Shown one piece after another: positions 17,914 to 27,129 of a stretch of 62,304 nt of DNA. The stretch is from Gammaproteobacteria bacterium. Lineage in GTDB: Bacteria; Pseudomonadota; Gammaproteobacteria; Pseudomonadales; Azotimanducaceae. Made by a program: the position numbers and the translations under genes. The stretch covers positions 1 to 62,304 of the forward strand of contig QJYB01000011.1 of NCBI GenBank assembly GCA_003247835.1, read 5' to 3'. Position 1 is the stretch's first letter, and each line of letters begins with the position of its first letter. Below the pieces are notes generated by a model. That model had not been told where the DNA came from. It made no database searches and saw nothing but the letters and a program-made list of their open reading frames with translations.

Positions 17914-19248
17914 ATGAGCGACACGAGACACCGGGCTCCGCGCGGCTCCGGATTCGACACGCTGGCGCTGCACGCCGGCGCCCGTCCGGATCCGGCGACC
18001 GGCGCGAGAGCCACGCCCATCTACCAGTCTGCCGCGTTCGTTTTTCCGGACGCGGACTTCGCCGCCGGGCTGTTCAACATGGAGCGGGCCGGGCATGTGT
18101 ATTCGCGACTGTCCAACCCGACGAACGCGGTGCTCGAGGAACGCATTGCCGCTCTGGACGGTGGCGTCGGCGCCATCGCCACAGCAAGTGGCCAGGCCGC
18201 CATGCACCTGGCGGTCGCTACCCTGTGCTCCGCAGGGGATCACATCGTCGCTTCGCGCTCGCTCTACGGCGGCACCCATAACCTGCTCACCTATACGCTG
18301 CCCCGGTTCGGCATCGAGACCACCTTCGTGGATCCCCGGGACATTCCGGCTTTCGAAGCGGCCATCCGGCCGACGACGCGGCTGCTCTTCGGCGAGATCC
18401 TAGGCAATCCCGGTCTGGAAGTGCTCGACGTGCCGAAGCTGGCGGGAATTGCACATGCGCGCGGCCTGCCGCTCATGGTGGACAGCACCTTCGCCACGCC
18501 CTTTCTGTGCCGGCCCATCGAGCTCGGTGCCGACCTGGTCATGCATTCAGCCACCAAGTTCCTGTCCGGCCACGGTGTGGTGATCGGCGGGCTGCTGGTG
18601 GATGGCGGAACGTTCGACTGGCTGGCGTCAGACCGGTTCGCCACGCTCACCGAACCTTACGAAGGGTTTCACGACCTGGTTTTCGCCGAAGAGTTCGGGC
18701 CCGCAGCCTTCATCACCCGCGCCCGCCGGGAAGGCATCCGCGACTTCGGAGCCTGCATGGCGCCGATGACCGCATTCCAGGTTCTGCAGGGTCTGGAGAC
18801 GCTGCCGTTGCGCATGACCCGACACGTCGCCAATACCCGTGAGGTGGTGGGCTTCCTGGCGACGGAGGCGCCGGTCACGTCAGTGAGCTATCCGGAGCTC
18901 GAAAGCCATCCGGATCACGCGCTGGCAAGGGACCTCCTGCCTCACGGCGCCGGTGCGGTGTGCAGCTTCGAGCTGGCCGGCGGCAGGCAGGCCGGACGGG
19001 TGTTCATCGAGGCGCTCGAGCTCTTCTCGCACCTCGCCAACGTGGGCGACGCACGCTCGCTGGTGATCCATCCTGCCAGCACCACCCATCACCGGATGGA
19101 TGCTGCTGCGCTCGAGGCAGCCGGTATTGGCGAGGGGCTGATCAGACTGTCCGTGGGTCTGGAGGATCCGGCCGATCTGATCGCCGATCTGAAAAAAGGA
19201 CTGCGGGCGGTGGCACGCCATCTGGATGCAGGCAGGAGCCGAACGTGA
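17914..19248 (+). CDS. metY: O-acetylhomoserine aminocarboxypropyltransferase (sulfhydrylase)
   Basis: 444 aa PLP enzyme of the Cys/Met metabolism family. Visible are FDTLALHAGARPDPATGARA, SAAFVFPDADFAAGLF, YSRLSNPTNAVLEERIA, ATASGQAAMHLA and the PLP Lys in HSATKFLSGHG (K215). The first motif and the length fit MetY rather than MetB/MetC (around 390 aa). It makes homocysteine directly from O-acetylhomoserine and sulfide in the cytoplasm. It starts 26 bases after the reductase and overlaps the next GTG by 4 bases. Confidence 0.92.
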   Translation: MSDTRHRAPRGSGFDTLALHAGARPDPATGARATPIYQSAAFVFPDADFAAGLFNMERAGHVYSRLSNPTNAVLEERIAALDGGVGAIATASGQAAMHLAVATLCSAGDHIVASRSLYGGTHNLLTYTLPRFGIETTFVDPRDIPAFEAAIRPTTRLLFGEILGNPGLEVLDVPKLAGIAHARGLPLMVDSTFATPFLCRPIELGADLVMHSATKFLSGHGVVIGGLLVDGGTFDWLASDRFATLTEPYEGFHDLVFAEEFGPAAFITRARREGIRDFGACMAPMTAFQVLQGLETLPLRMTRHVANTREVVGFLATEAPVTSVSYPELESHPDHALARDLLPHGAGAVCSFELAGGRQAGRVFIEALELFSHLANVGDARSLVIHPASTTHHRMDAAALEAAGIGEGLIRLSVGLEDPADLIADLKKGLRAVARHLDAGRSRT

Positions 19249-20060
19249 GGATTGCAGTCACGGGTCGGCAGGTATTCGTAGGCACCGGCAGCCGCCCGTT
19301 TGCGGCAGATGGCCGCCCGGTGGTCGTCTTCCTGCACGGCGCGGGTATGGATCACACGATCTGGGTCATGCCGGCCCGCTACTTCGCCCGACACGGCTTC
19401 GATGTGGTGGCGCCGGATCTGCCGGGGCACGGATTGAGTGACGGGCCGCCGCTCGAATCCGTGGATGCCATGGCCGCGTGGCTGGAGACCCTGCTCGAGA
19501 CACTGGACGTCCAGAGAGCGGCCGTCGTGGGCCACAGTCTGGGATCGCTCGTCGCCTCTGCGTTCGCCGCCCGATGTCCGAGGTCGGTCACGGCTCTGGT
19601 GCTGCTCGGGACCTCTCAACCCATGCCGGTCAGCGACGCGCTGCTCGGCGCGGCGGCCGACGATGATCACGCCGCCTACCAGATGGCGAACGTCTGGAGC
19701 CACAGTGCCCGGGGCAGCCTCGGTGGCAATCCGGTACCCGGCATGTTCGTGCTGTCCGGCGGGCTGCGCCTGATGGAACGTTGTCGAGCCGGGGTCTTCC
19801 ATGCGGACCTGGCGGCCTGCAACCGGTTTACCCCGGTGTCGCTGGCGGGGCTTCAGGCTCCGGTGACCGTTGTGGCGGGGACTGCGGACCGGATGACGCC
19901 GGAGCGTGCGGGACGGGATGCAGCCGCCGCCCTGGGTGCACCCGCGGAAATCCGGATCCTCGAGGGGAGTGGCCACGCCATGCTCTCCGAGCAGCCCAAC
20001 CAGACCCTCGACATTCTCATCGAGGCGATCTGCAGCGGTACGCCCGCGCCCCAGGTCTGA
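19245..20060 (+). CDS. alpha/beta hydrolase
   Basis: 271 aa from GTG 19245, overlapping the metY stop. It has VVVFLHGAGMDHTIW for the oxyanion hole, DLPGHGLSDGP, the Ser elbow VGHSLGSLVAS, GTADRMTP with Asp and GSGHAMLSEQP with His. A standard esterase/lyase-type hydrolase; homologues of this type are often annotated as carboxylesterases. Next to a homocysteine-forming enzyme it could be an acetyl-transfer or editing hydrolase, but nothing in the sequence shows that. Confidence 0.85.
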   Translation: MRIAVTGRQVFVGTGSRPFAADGRPVVVFLHGAGMDHTIWVMPARYFARHGFDVVAPDLPGHGLSDGPPLESVDAMAAWLETLLETLDVQRAAVVGHSLGSLVASAFAARCPRSVTALVLLGTSQPMPVSDALLGAAADDDHAAYQMANVWSHSARGSLGGNPVPGMFVLSGGLRLMERCRAGVFHADLAACNRFTPVSLAGLQAPVTVVAGTADRMTPERAGRDAAAALGAPAEIRILEGSGHAMLSEQPNQTLDILIEAICSGTPAPQV

Positions 20061-20065
20061 CCGCG

Positions 20066-20869
20066 CTACTGGCTCATGTACCAGCCGCCGTTGGGCGACA
20101 AGGTCTGACCGGTGACGAAACCGGCTTCATCGCTCGCCAGGTAGACGGCGCACCAGGCGATGTCGTCCGGTTCGCCCATGCGGCCCATGGGGGTCTGCAT
20201 CTCCAGAAACGGATGCAGGGGCGCCAGCGGATCGGTCATGTCCGTGTGTATCCAGCCGGGTGCAATGGCGTTGACACGGATGTTACGGGGGGCGAGCTCG
20301 TGAGCGAGCGCCCGGGTGAAACCGAGGATGGCGGCCTTGGCCGTGCAGTAAGGTACGCCGCCACCGCGGCCGAACGTGCCCATGATGCTGCCCATGTTGA
20401 TGATGGCGCCGCCTTCCGGAAGCAGCGGCATGACTGCCCGGCAGCAGTGGAAGGTGCCGTCCACGTGCACCGCCTGCATGCGCCGCCACTGAGCATCCGT
20501 GACCGCGGCAATGCCCTCCGTCACCTCGCCGGGCTCGCCGCGCGCCATAGCCTCGGCCCGCTGGCGGATCCGCTCCCGGGCGTCGTTGTCACCCTCGATC
20601 CCGCTGATGCCCGCGTTGTTGACAAGTATGTCCACGCGATCCGTCATGGCTGCAATGGCGTCGAACATCGTGGCGACGGAAGCGGGATCACTGACATCTG
20701 CCGCCACAGCCCGGCCGCCAAGTCGATCCGCGGTTGCGGAGGCAGTGGCAAGCGAGACGTCGTTGATGATCACATCGGCTCCTTCGCCGACGAAACGCTC
20801 GGCGATACGCGCGCCCAGACCTCTGGCAGCGCCTGTCACCAGTGCGGTCTTTCCTTTCAGTCGGTTCAT
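20066..20869 (-). CDS. short-chain dehydrogenase/reductase
   Basis: 267 aa classical SDR. The cofactor motif is TGAARGLG, with NDVS after strand 2 (Asp, which favours NAD over NADP) and DVSDPAS. NNAGISG and the catalytic MGSIMG Ser and YCTAK Tyr/Lys are all present. It ends GFVTGQTLSPNGGWYMSQ, the usual 3-oxoacyl-ACP reductase-like C-terminus. A roughly 30-residue insertion (about 100-130, rich in Arg and Glu) follows NNAG. Substrate unknown. ATG 20869 is used because alignment begins there. Confidence 0.9.
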   Translation of the reverse strand: MNRLKGKTALVTGAARGLGARIAERFVGEGADVIINDVSLATASATADRLGGRAVAADVSDPASVATMFDAIAAMTDRVDILVNNAGISGIEGDNDARERIRQRAEAMARGEPGEVTEGIAAVTDAQWRRMQAVHVDGTFHCCRAVMPLLPEGGAIINMGSIMGTFGRGGGVPYCTAKAAILGFTRALAHELAPRNIRVNAIAPGWIHTDMTDPLAPLHPFLEMQTPMGRMGEPDDIAWCAVYLASDEAGFVTGQTLSPNGGWYMSQ

Positions 20870-20937
20870 GGCTTCAGTCCTGAAGATGGGGCGCATACCA
20901 TAGCCGAACTCACGCAACGGTTCTCGATGGAGGACGT

Positions 20938-21624
20938 GTGATCGATCTCCTCCCGGCGGCGCTGCTGTTCGTCGGCACCCATCTCGGCATCAGCAGCACC
21001 TCGGCGCGGCCCGCACTGATCGCGGTGCTGGGGGAGCGTGGCTACCTGGTGTTCTACTCCCTGGTGTCCCTGATCACCCTGGGTTATCTGATCTGGCTGT
21101 ACAACAGCCTGCCGCGCTACGAGTACCTGTGGCTTCCCTCGCCGGAGCTGCATATGTTCGCGCGTCTGGTCATGCCTTTGGCGCTGTTCTTTGCCGCGGG
21201 GGCGTTCATGGTGAAGAACCCGACCGCCGTCGGGGCTGACGTGCTGCTGCGTGAAGGTGACGCGGCGACGCTGGCCAGGGGGGTGACGCGGATCACCCGC
21301 CATCCCTTTCAGTGGGGGGTGCTGATCTGGGCGACCGCCCACGTGGTCGCAAACGGGGACTATCACTCCCTGGTGTTCTTCGCCACCTTCGGGGTCGTTG
21401 CCGGACTGGGCACCGTGCTGCTCGACAGAAAGAAGGCCGGAACCGGTGGGGCGGGCTGGCAGGCCTACGCGGCGGTCACCTCCAACGTGCCCTTCGTCGC
21501 CATCCTGGGTGGGCGCAACCGGCTGGTGTTGCGGGAACTGTGGCTGCCGGCACTGGTGGCGCTGGTGCTGTACGTGGCACTCACCTTCGGCCATCCCTGG
21601 GTGAGTGGTGTGCGCATCGTCTGA
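20938..21624 (+). CDS. nnrU: NnrU family membrane protein
   Basis: 228 aa with about six membrane segments. NnrU hallmarks are LFVGTHLGISSTSARPALI at the N-terminus and RITRHPFQWGVLIWATAHVVANGD in the middle. NnrU was first linked to nitric oxide/nitrite reduction in denitrifiers, and relatives include the isoprenoid isomerase Z-ISO of plastids. No denitrification gene is present here, so a lipid or haem-linked isomerase role is equally likely. GTG 20938 has GGAGG 4 bases upstream. Confidence 0.88.
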   Translation: MIDLLPAALLFVGTHLGISSTSARPALIAVLGERGYLVFYSLVSLITLGYLIWLYNSLPRYEYLWLPSPELHMFARLVMPLALFFAAGAFMVKNPTAVGADVLLREGDAATLARGVTRITRHPFQWGVLIWATAHVVANGDYHSLVFFATFGVVAGLGTVLLDRKKAGTGGAGWQAYAAVTSNVPFVAILGGRNRLVLRELWLPALVALVLYVALTFGHPWVSGVRIV

Positions 21625-21630
21625 CGCTGA

Positions 21631-22236
21631 TCAGCCGGTTTCCAGCGCCGCCCGGAGTTCCGCCTCCAGATCGGACCAGGCGCCGCTGAAGAAGTGATCC
21701 GCACCCCGGATGAGGTGGATCCGGGCATGGGTCCATCCGGACAGCACCTCCGCGTCCACGAAGTCGTCCGCATCACCGGCGATGACGTCCACCTCGAACC
21801 TGCCGTCCGGTTCTGTCACCGGCAGCCGGCCGACTGGCGGTGCGATCAGCAGCACCCGCTCGATTCCGGACGTCTCCGGCAGGGACAGCAGCCGGCAGAC
21901 GACACCTGCGCCGAACGAGTAGCCGCCGAGCAGCCGCGGCCGCTCGGGATGGCTCTCCTCGAGCCAGGTCAGCACCGCCCTGAGATCCTCGACCTCGCCA
22001 CGGCCACCATCGTGGCTGCCTTCGCTGCCGCCCACACCCCGGAAGTTGAAGCGCAGCGCGGCGATACCACGTTCCGCCAGCACGCCTGCGACGGTTTCCA
22101 GCACGGCGTCGTGCATGGAGCCGCCGTAGAGCGGGTGGGGATGACAGAGAACGGCGACCGGGCCGGCTTCGGGGCCGGTCAGCTCCGCCTCGATGAAGCC
22201 GGCCGGACCGGCAAGGGTGAGTCGTTCGTGCAGCAT
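21631..22236 (-). CDS. alpha/beta hydrolase (COG2945 type)
   Basis: 201 aa. The start region VAVLCHPHPLYGGSMHD and FNFRGVGGSEGSHDGG are the recognised marks of this small, lid-free hydrolase family. The nucleophile is in GGYSFGAGV, the acid in AGDADDFVD and the His in RGADHFFSG. Members are cytoplasmic esterases of unknown natural substrate. Convergent with nnrU with 6 bases between. Its 100-base upstream region is shared with the ABC operon promoter. Confidence 0.88.
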   Translation of the reverse strand: MLHERLTLAGPAGFIEAELTGPEAGPVAVLCHPHPLYGGSMHDAVLETVAGVLAERGIAALRFNFRGVGGSEGSHDGGRGEVEDLRAVLTWLEESHPERPRLLGGYSFGAGVVCRLLSLPETSGIERVLLIAPPVGRLPVTEPDGRFEVDVIAGDADDFVDAEVLSGWTHARIHLIRGADHFFSGAWSDLEAELRAALETG

Positions 22237-22276
22237 GGCGGAACATTAACAATCGGTCATGTTTGGTGCACGCCTC

Positions 22277-22304
22277 TTGAAATTTGGCCCTGATTGCATA
22301 TTTT
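22277..22304 (+). promoter_or_regulatory. probable sigma-70 promoter of the Gld-type ABC operon
   Basis: TTGAAA (22277-22282) and TATTTT (22299-22304) are spaced by 16 bases in an unusually AT-rich stretch of the 100-base gap between two divergent genes. The ATP-binding protein gene starts 33 bases downstream after a GTAGGAGGACGAC ribosome site. It is a prediction from consensus only. Confidence 0.5.
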
Positions 22305-22336
22305 TCCGCACTTTCCAGGCCTCGTAGGAGGACGAC

Positions 22337-23263
22337 ATGCTCGAAGCGGTAGGGTTGACGCGCCGCTACGGCGACTTTCTGGCGGTGAGCGACGTCAGCT
22401 TTTCCATCGGTCAGAGCGAAATCGTCGGGCTGCTGGGCCACAACGGTGCCGGTAAGACGACCATCATGAAGATGCTCACCGGATACCTGGAACCGAGCAG
22501 TGGCCGGGTGATGGTGGATGGCGTCAACCTGGCCGAAGATCCGAAAGCCGTTCAGTCCCGGCTCGGTTACCTGCCGGAAAACCTGCCGCTCTATCCGGAG
22601 CTGTCGGTCTTCGACTATCTGGACTACGCCGCCGAGCTACGGGGTATCGATGCGCGATCTGCCGTTCGCCGGGCCATCGAGGCCACCGAGCTCGAATCCA
22701 AGGCCCTGGACCCGATTGCCACCCTCTCCAGAGGCTTCAAACAGCGTCTCGGAGTTGCCCAGGCGATTCTGCACGAACCGCGGCTGCTGATTCTCGACGA
22801 GCCGACCAATGGGCTGGACCCTTCCCAGACCGAGCACATGCGCTCGCTGATCCAGCGGCTCGCCGAGTCGGCCACCGTGATTCTCTCCACGCACATCATG
22901 CAGGAGGTGGATGCCATCTGCGATCGGGCCATCATCCTGCGTGGCGGTGAGCTGGTGCTGGACGAACGACTCTCGGATCTGAAGGAGAGCAACCGGTTCC
23001 TGGTGCGCAGCCACGATGATCCGGCGCTGCCTGGACTCATCGGTCAGCTGGACTGCGTCACCGAGGTGCGCACCGAGTCCCCTGGATGCTACGGCGTCGC
23101 CGTCCGGGGTGATCTGGATCGCGCCGCAGGCGCCATTGCCGTCGCCGTCGTGACCGCGTCCCACCCGCTCTACGAGCTCTCGCTCGAGCGGCGCGATCTG
23201 GAGACCGTGTTCCGGGATGTGACGGCGGCCGGTAAGACAACGGAGGTGTTCCATGCGGCTTGA
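22337..23263 (+). CDS. ABC transporter ATP-binding protein, GldA type
   Basis: 308 aa. The nucleotide-binding motifs are Walker A GHNGAGKTT, signature LSRGFKQR, Walker B LLILDEPTNGLDP and the switch His in ILSTHIMQEVD. A C-terminal domain of about 80 residues follows, as in the CcmA/DrrA/GldA exporter group. It powers the permease encoded by the next gene, which overlaps it by 11 bases. Related Gld/ABC-2 systems export unknown substrates and support gliding in Bacteroidetes; gliding is not implied here. Confidence 0.93.
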   Translation: MLEAVGLTRRYGDFLAVSDVSFSIGQSEIVGLLGHNGAGKTTIMKMLTGYLEPSSGRVMVDGVNLAEDPKAVQSRLGYLPENLPLYPELSVFDYLDYAAELRGIDARSAVRRAIEATELESKALDPIATLSRGFKQRLGVAQAILHEPRLLILDEPTNGLDPSQTEHMRSLIQRLAESATVILSTHIMQEVDAICDRAIILRGGELVLDERLSDLKESNRFLVRSHDDPALPGLIGQLDCVTEVRTESPGCYGVAVRGDLDRAAGAIAVAVVTASHPLYELSLERRDLETVFRDVTAAGKTTEVFHAA

Positions 23264-26165
23264 TTCGATCCTCCGGATCTCCAGGAAGGAGCTGACGCTC
23301 TTCTTCGCATCTCCCATCGGCTATCTGTTCCTGCTGACCTTCCTTGCGGTAACGCTGTTCGTCTTCTTCTGGGGCGAGGCGTTCTTCGCCCGCAACGTGG
23401 CGGATGTGCGGCCCATGTTCGAGTGGCTGCCCGTGCTGCTCATCTTCCTCTCGGCCGCTCTGACCATGCGCATGTGGAGCGAGGAGCGCCGGACCGGGAC
23501 GATGGAATTCGTCGTCACCCTGCCGGCCACGGGCTGGGAATTCGTCGTCGGCAAATTTCTCGCCTGCTGGCTGCTGCTGGGCCTCGCCCTGCTGCTCACC
23601 CTGCCGCTGCCTGTGAGCGTCTCGCTCATCGCCGATCTGGACTGGGGGCCGGTGATCGCCGGTTACGTGGCGGCCATGATGCTGGGTGGTGCGTACCTCG
23701 CCATCGGGCTGTTCATCAGCGCCCGCACCGACAGCCAGATCGTCAGTCTGATCGTTGCCTCGTTCGCCTGCGGCATCTTCTACCTGATCGGCTCGCACGT
23801 GCTCACGGATCTGGTCGGCGGTACCGGCGCCGACCTGATGCGCGCTCTCGGCAGCGGCTCCCGGTTCGACGCCATCACCCGGGGCGTACTCGACTTCCGC
23901 GACCTGTACTTCTACGCCTCCCTGCTGGTGCTGTTCCTGGCGCTGAACGTCTACGCGCTGGAGACACAGCGCTGGGCCCGGGACGGCGACCGTACCCGTC
24001 ATCAGCGCTGGATGCTGGGCACCGGTCTGCTCGTCGCCAACCTGCTGCTGGCCAATGTCTGGCTGTCACCGCTGAACCGGCTGCGCGTGGACATGACCGA
24101 AGGCCAGATCTATACCATTTCCGACGCGACCCGCGGCTACCTCTCGCAGCTGCGCGAGCCGCTGCAGATCCGTGGTTTCTTCAGCGCCAAGACGCATCCG
24201 CTGCTCGCGCCTCTCGTGCCGCAGATGCGCGACCTGCTGCGGGAGTTCGCGGTGGCCGGTGGGGACAACGTCCGGGTCGATGTGATGGATCCCGTCACGG
24301 ATCCGGCACTCGAGGATGAGATCAACACCAAGTACGGGATCCGGCCCGTGCCGTTCCAGGTTGCGGACCGGTATCAGTCGAGCCTGGTGAATTCCTACTT
24401 CGACGTTCTCATCACCTATGGCGATCAGTACGAGGTGCTGAGCTTCCGCGATCTGATCGAGGTGAAGGTCGTGGGTGAATCCGAGCTCGACGTGCAGCTC
24501 AGGAATCCGGAGTTCGACCTGACCAGGGCCATCAAGAAGGTCATCTACGGGTTCCAGGAGGGCGGCAACCTGTTCGCCAGCCTGAACGAGCCGGTACGCT
24601 TCGTCGGCTATCTGTCGGCGGACGACCGGCTGCCGGACGCGCTGGTGGACTACAAGAGCGTGCTCAGCGAGGCCGTCGAGGAGCTTGTCAAGGATTCCGG
24701 AGGGAAACTGTCCATGGAGTTTCTGGATCCGGAGGCGGGAGACGGCAGCCTGGCTACGCAGATCGCCTCCGACTACGGCTTCCAGCCCATGGCGGCCGGT
24801 CTCTTCGATACCAATACGTTCTATTTCTACCTGACACTCACCGACGGCAACACTGTCGTGCAGATCCCGTTGCCGGAAGGGCTGTCCCTCGAATCGACCA
24901 AGCGCGGCGTGCAGGAGGGGCTGAAGCGTTTCGCCTCCGGGTTGCTCAAGACAGTGGCGCTCGTCGCACCGGAAGCGCCGCCACCTTACATGGGCATGAG
25001 CGCGCCCAACATGTCCAACCAGTTCGAGCAGCTGACGGATTTCCTGCGCGGAGACTTTCATCTCGAGGAGACGAAACTCGAGGATGGCCGTGTCCCGGAA
25101 TCGGCCGATCTGCTGCTCGTGGTGGATCCGGACGGACTCGGCGAGAAGCAGGTCTTCGCCATCGATCAGTTTCTGATGCAGGGCGGCACGGTGGTGCTGG
25201 CCACGTCGCCTTTCAATGCGTCGCTGCAGCAGCAGAGCCTGTTCGCCACCCCGCGGCAGAGCGGGCTCACCGACTGGCTGGCGCACAACGGCCTCAGTAT
25301 GGAACAGAGCCTGGTCATGGATCCTCAGAATGCGGCATTTCCGGCTCCGGTCACCCGCAACGTGGGTGGCTTCAGCTTCCAGGAGCTGGTCATGCTCGAC
25401 TATCCGTACTTCGTGGATCTGCGTGACAAGGGCATCAACCAGCAGGTCGGTTTCTTCAGTGGCCTGCCGCAGCTGACCATGACCTGGGCGTCACCCATCG
25501 ACTCGGACAAGGCAGCGGAGAAGGGATTGAAGGTGACCACACTGCTGGAAAGCTCGGAAAACAGCTGGCTGTCGGAGAGCCTGGACATCATGCCGCGGAT
25601 CACGGACAAGGGGCTGTCGGGATTCCAGCCGGAGGGCGAGCAGGGTCGCCACCCGCTCGCTGTCATGCTCGAAGGCCGATTCGATTCGGCCTTCACGGGC
25701 AAGCGCAGCCCGCTGCTTGACGCAGCGGACGAGGAGAACGACGCCGACGAGGCATCTGACGACGGCAAGGGGGCCGAGGAAGACACTCTGGGTGTGGTCT
25801 CCAGCGTGATCGAGCGTTCTCCCGAGAGTGCCCGGCTGATCCTGTTCTCCTCGAACACCTTCCTGGCGGATCAGATCCTGAGGCTCATCGGCTCGGCGGA
25901 AGGAGTGATCTATTCGAACTCGACCCAGCTCATGGCGAACATCGCCGACTGGGCGCTGGAAGACCAGAGCCTGCTCTCGATCCGGGCGCGCGGTCACTTC
26001 AACCGAACCCTGCCGCCGCTCGAGGAGTCAGCGCAGATCACCGTGGAGCTCGTGAATTACGCACTGGCCGTGCTGGGCATCGCCCTGGTTTTCGGGATTC
26101 ACAGGCGCCGTCTTGCCGGACAACGGGAGAGATATCGAGGCTGGCTGGCAGGAGGCGCGTCATGA
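23253..26165 (+). CDS. fused ABC-2 permease and GldG-like auxiliary protein
   Basis: 970 aa. Residues 1-250 form a six-helix ABC-2 permease (ISRKELTLFFASPIGYLF, RMWSEERRTGTMEFVVTLP) like GldF/NosY. From about residue 255 a further membrane helix leads into a large periplasmic GldG-type region (MTEGQIYTISDATRGYLSQL, LLRFA-like strands, LLLVVDPDGL). It ends in a last helix and a short basic tail. These parts are usually two genes. A strongly acidic stretch near residues 825-850 (rich in Asp and Glu) interrupts the last third. GldG proteins bind or shape the substrate path outside the membrane. It overlaps its neighbours at both ends. Confidence 0.9.
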   Translation: MRLDSILRISRKELTLFFASPIGYLFLLTFLAVTLFVFFWGEAFFARNVADVRPMFEWLPVLLIFLSAALTMRMWSEERRTGTMEFVVTLPATGWEFVVGKFLACWLLLGLALLLTLPLPVSVSLIADLDWGPVIAGYVAAMMLGGAYLAIGLFISARTDSQIVSLIVASFACGIFYLIGSHVLTDLVGGTGADLMRALGSGSRFDAITRGVLDFRDLYFYASLLVLFLALNVYALETQRWARDGDRTRHQRWMLGTGLLVANLLLANVWLSPLNRLRVDMTEGQIYTISDATRGYLSQLREPLQIRGFFSAKTHPLLAPLVPQMRDLLREFAVAGGDNVRVDVMDPVTDPALEDEINTKYGIRPVPFQVADRYQSSLVNSYFDVLITYGDQYEVLSFRDLIEVKVVGESELDVQLRNPEFDLTRAIKKVIYGFQEGGNLFASLNEPVRFVGYLSADDRLPDALVDYKSVLSEAVEELVKDSGGKLSMEFLDPEAGDGSLATQIASDYGFQPMAAGLFDTNTFYFYLTLTDGNTVVQIPLPEGLSLESTKRGVQEGLKRFASGLLKTVALVAPEAPPPYMGMSAPNMSNQFEQLTDFLRGDFHLEETKLEDGRVPESADLLLVVDPDGLGEKQVFAIDQFLMQGGTVVLATSPFNASLQQQSLFATPRQSGLTDWLAHNGLSMEQSLVMDPQNAAFPAPVTRNVGGFSFQELVMLDYPYFVDLRDKGINQQVGFFSGLPQLTMTWASPIDSDKAAEKGLKVTTLLESSENSWLSESLDIMPRITDKGLSGFQPEGEQGRHPLAVMLEGRFDSAFTGKRSPLLDAADEENDADEASDDGKGAEEDTLGVVSSVIERSPESARLILFSSNTFLADQILRLIGSAEGVIYSNSTQLMANIADWALEDQSLLSIRARGHFNRTLPPLEESAQITVELVNYALAVLGIALVFGIHRRRLAGQRERYRGWLAGGAS

Positions 26166-27103
26166 ACTCGAAAATCGGACTGCTCGCCGGCCTCCTGGTC
26201 GTTCAGCTCGTGCTGGTGGGTGTGGCCTGGTTTGCAGGGCGTGGCGAGGAGGCATCCGAAGCCTTCCTCGATCTGGACCCGGCCGCCGTGACCGGACTCA
26301 CCATCAGCGGCTCCGCGGATGAGAGCGTGGCACTGACCCGCGTCTCGGACGGCTGGCAGGTGGATGGGCTGCCCGCGGATGCCGACAAGATCACGGGCGT
26401 GATCGACAAGCTTGCCGGTGGTGCCGCCAACTGGCCGGTTGCCACGAGTACGGACAGCCAGAGCCGCTTCGAGGTCACCGAGGAGAAGCACCAGCGACGG
26501 GTGGACTTTCTCGGTGAGGACGGCACGCTCGCGTCCGTCTATCTCGGCACCTCGCCGGGTTACCGGCGCGTGCATGCCCGCCGGGACGGGGAGGACGCGA
26601 CCTTCAGCATCGACTTCGCGGTGCACGAGCTGCCTTTGACGGTGGATGACTGGCTCGACAAGGAGCTGCTGGCCGACTCGGGAATCCGACGCGTCGAGCT
26701 GTCCGGTGGTCAGGTATTGACCCAGGCCGATGACGACGCGGGCTGGACCCTCGACGGGGTCGTAACGGACCCTGAGGCGACCCGGCGCTACCTGGAGCGA
26801 TTCGAGCGGCTGTCGGTGCTCGGTCGCTACCAGCCGAAGGAGGACGCTGCCCTCGGTGAAGCGAAGAGTGTGGTGGTGGATACCGCGGATGGTACCCAGC
26901 GGCTGACCTTCCGCTTCGACGAGCCGGAAGACGAGTACGTACTCACCAGTGACCGCTACCCTGGTGAGTTCACGGTGGCGAGCTACGTGGCGGAGCAGAT
27001 ACTTGGTGATCCGGCCGATCTGCTGCCGAAAGCCGATGCCGCCGCCGAGGCGGACGGTGCACCCGAACCCGCTGAAGCCGCGGCGGGCGACCCGACCACC
27101 TGA
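26162..27103 (+). CDS. DUF4340 domain protein, ABC system partner
   Basis: 313 aa. One N-terminal membrane anchor (LLAGLLVVQLVLVGVAWFA) is followed by repeated units of the DUF4340 type (VTGLTISG, DGWQVDGLPADADKI, YLGTSPGYRRVHARR, LDKELLADSGIRRVEL). The C-terminus is a low-complexity Ala/Glu/Pro tail. DUF4340 genes regularly follow GldG genes, and this one overlaps it by 4 bases, so it is probably a membrane-anchored periplasmic subunit of the same exporter. Its exact role is unknown. Confidence 0.88.
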   Translation: MNSKIGLLAGLLVVQLVLVGVAWFAGRGEEASEAFLDLDPAAVTGLTISGSADESVALTRVSDGWQVDGLPADADKITGVIDKLAGGAANWPVATSTDSQSRFEVTEEKHQRRVDFLGEDGTLASVYLGTSPGYRRVHARRDGEDATFSIDFAVHELPLTVDDWLDKELLADSGIRRVELSGGQVLTQADDDAGWTLDGVVTDPEATRRYLERFERLSVLGRYQPKEDAALGEAKSVVVDTADGTQRLTFRFDEPEDEYVLTSDRYPGEFTVASYVAEQILGDPADLLPKADAAAEADGAPEPAEAAAGDPTT

Positions 27104-27129
27104 CAGAAACGCCTGGGCGGCAGCACGGA

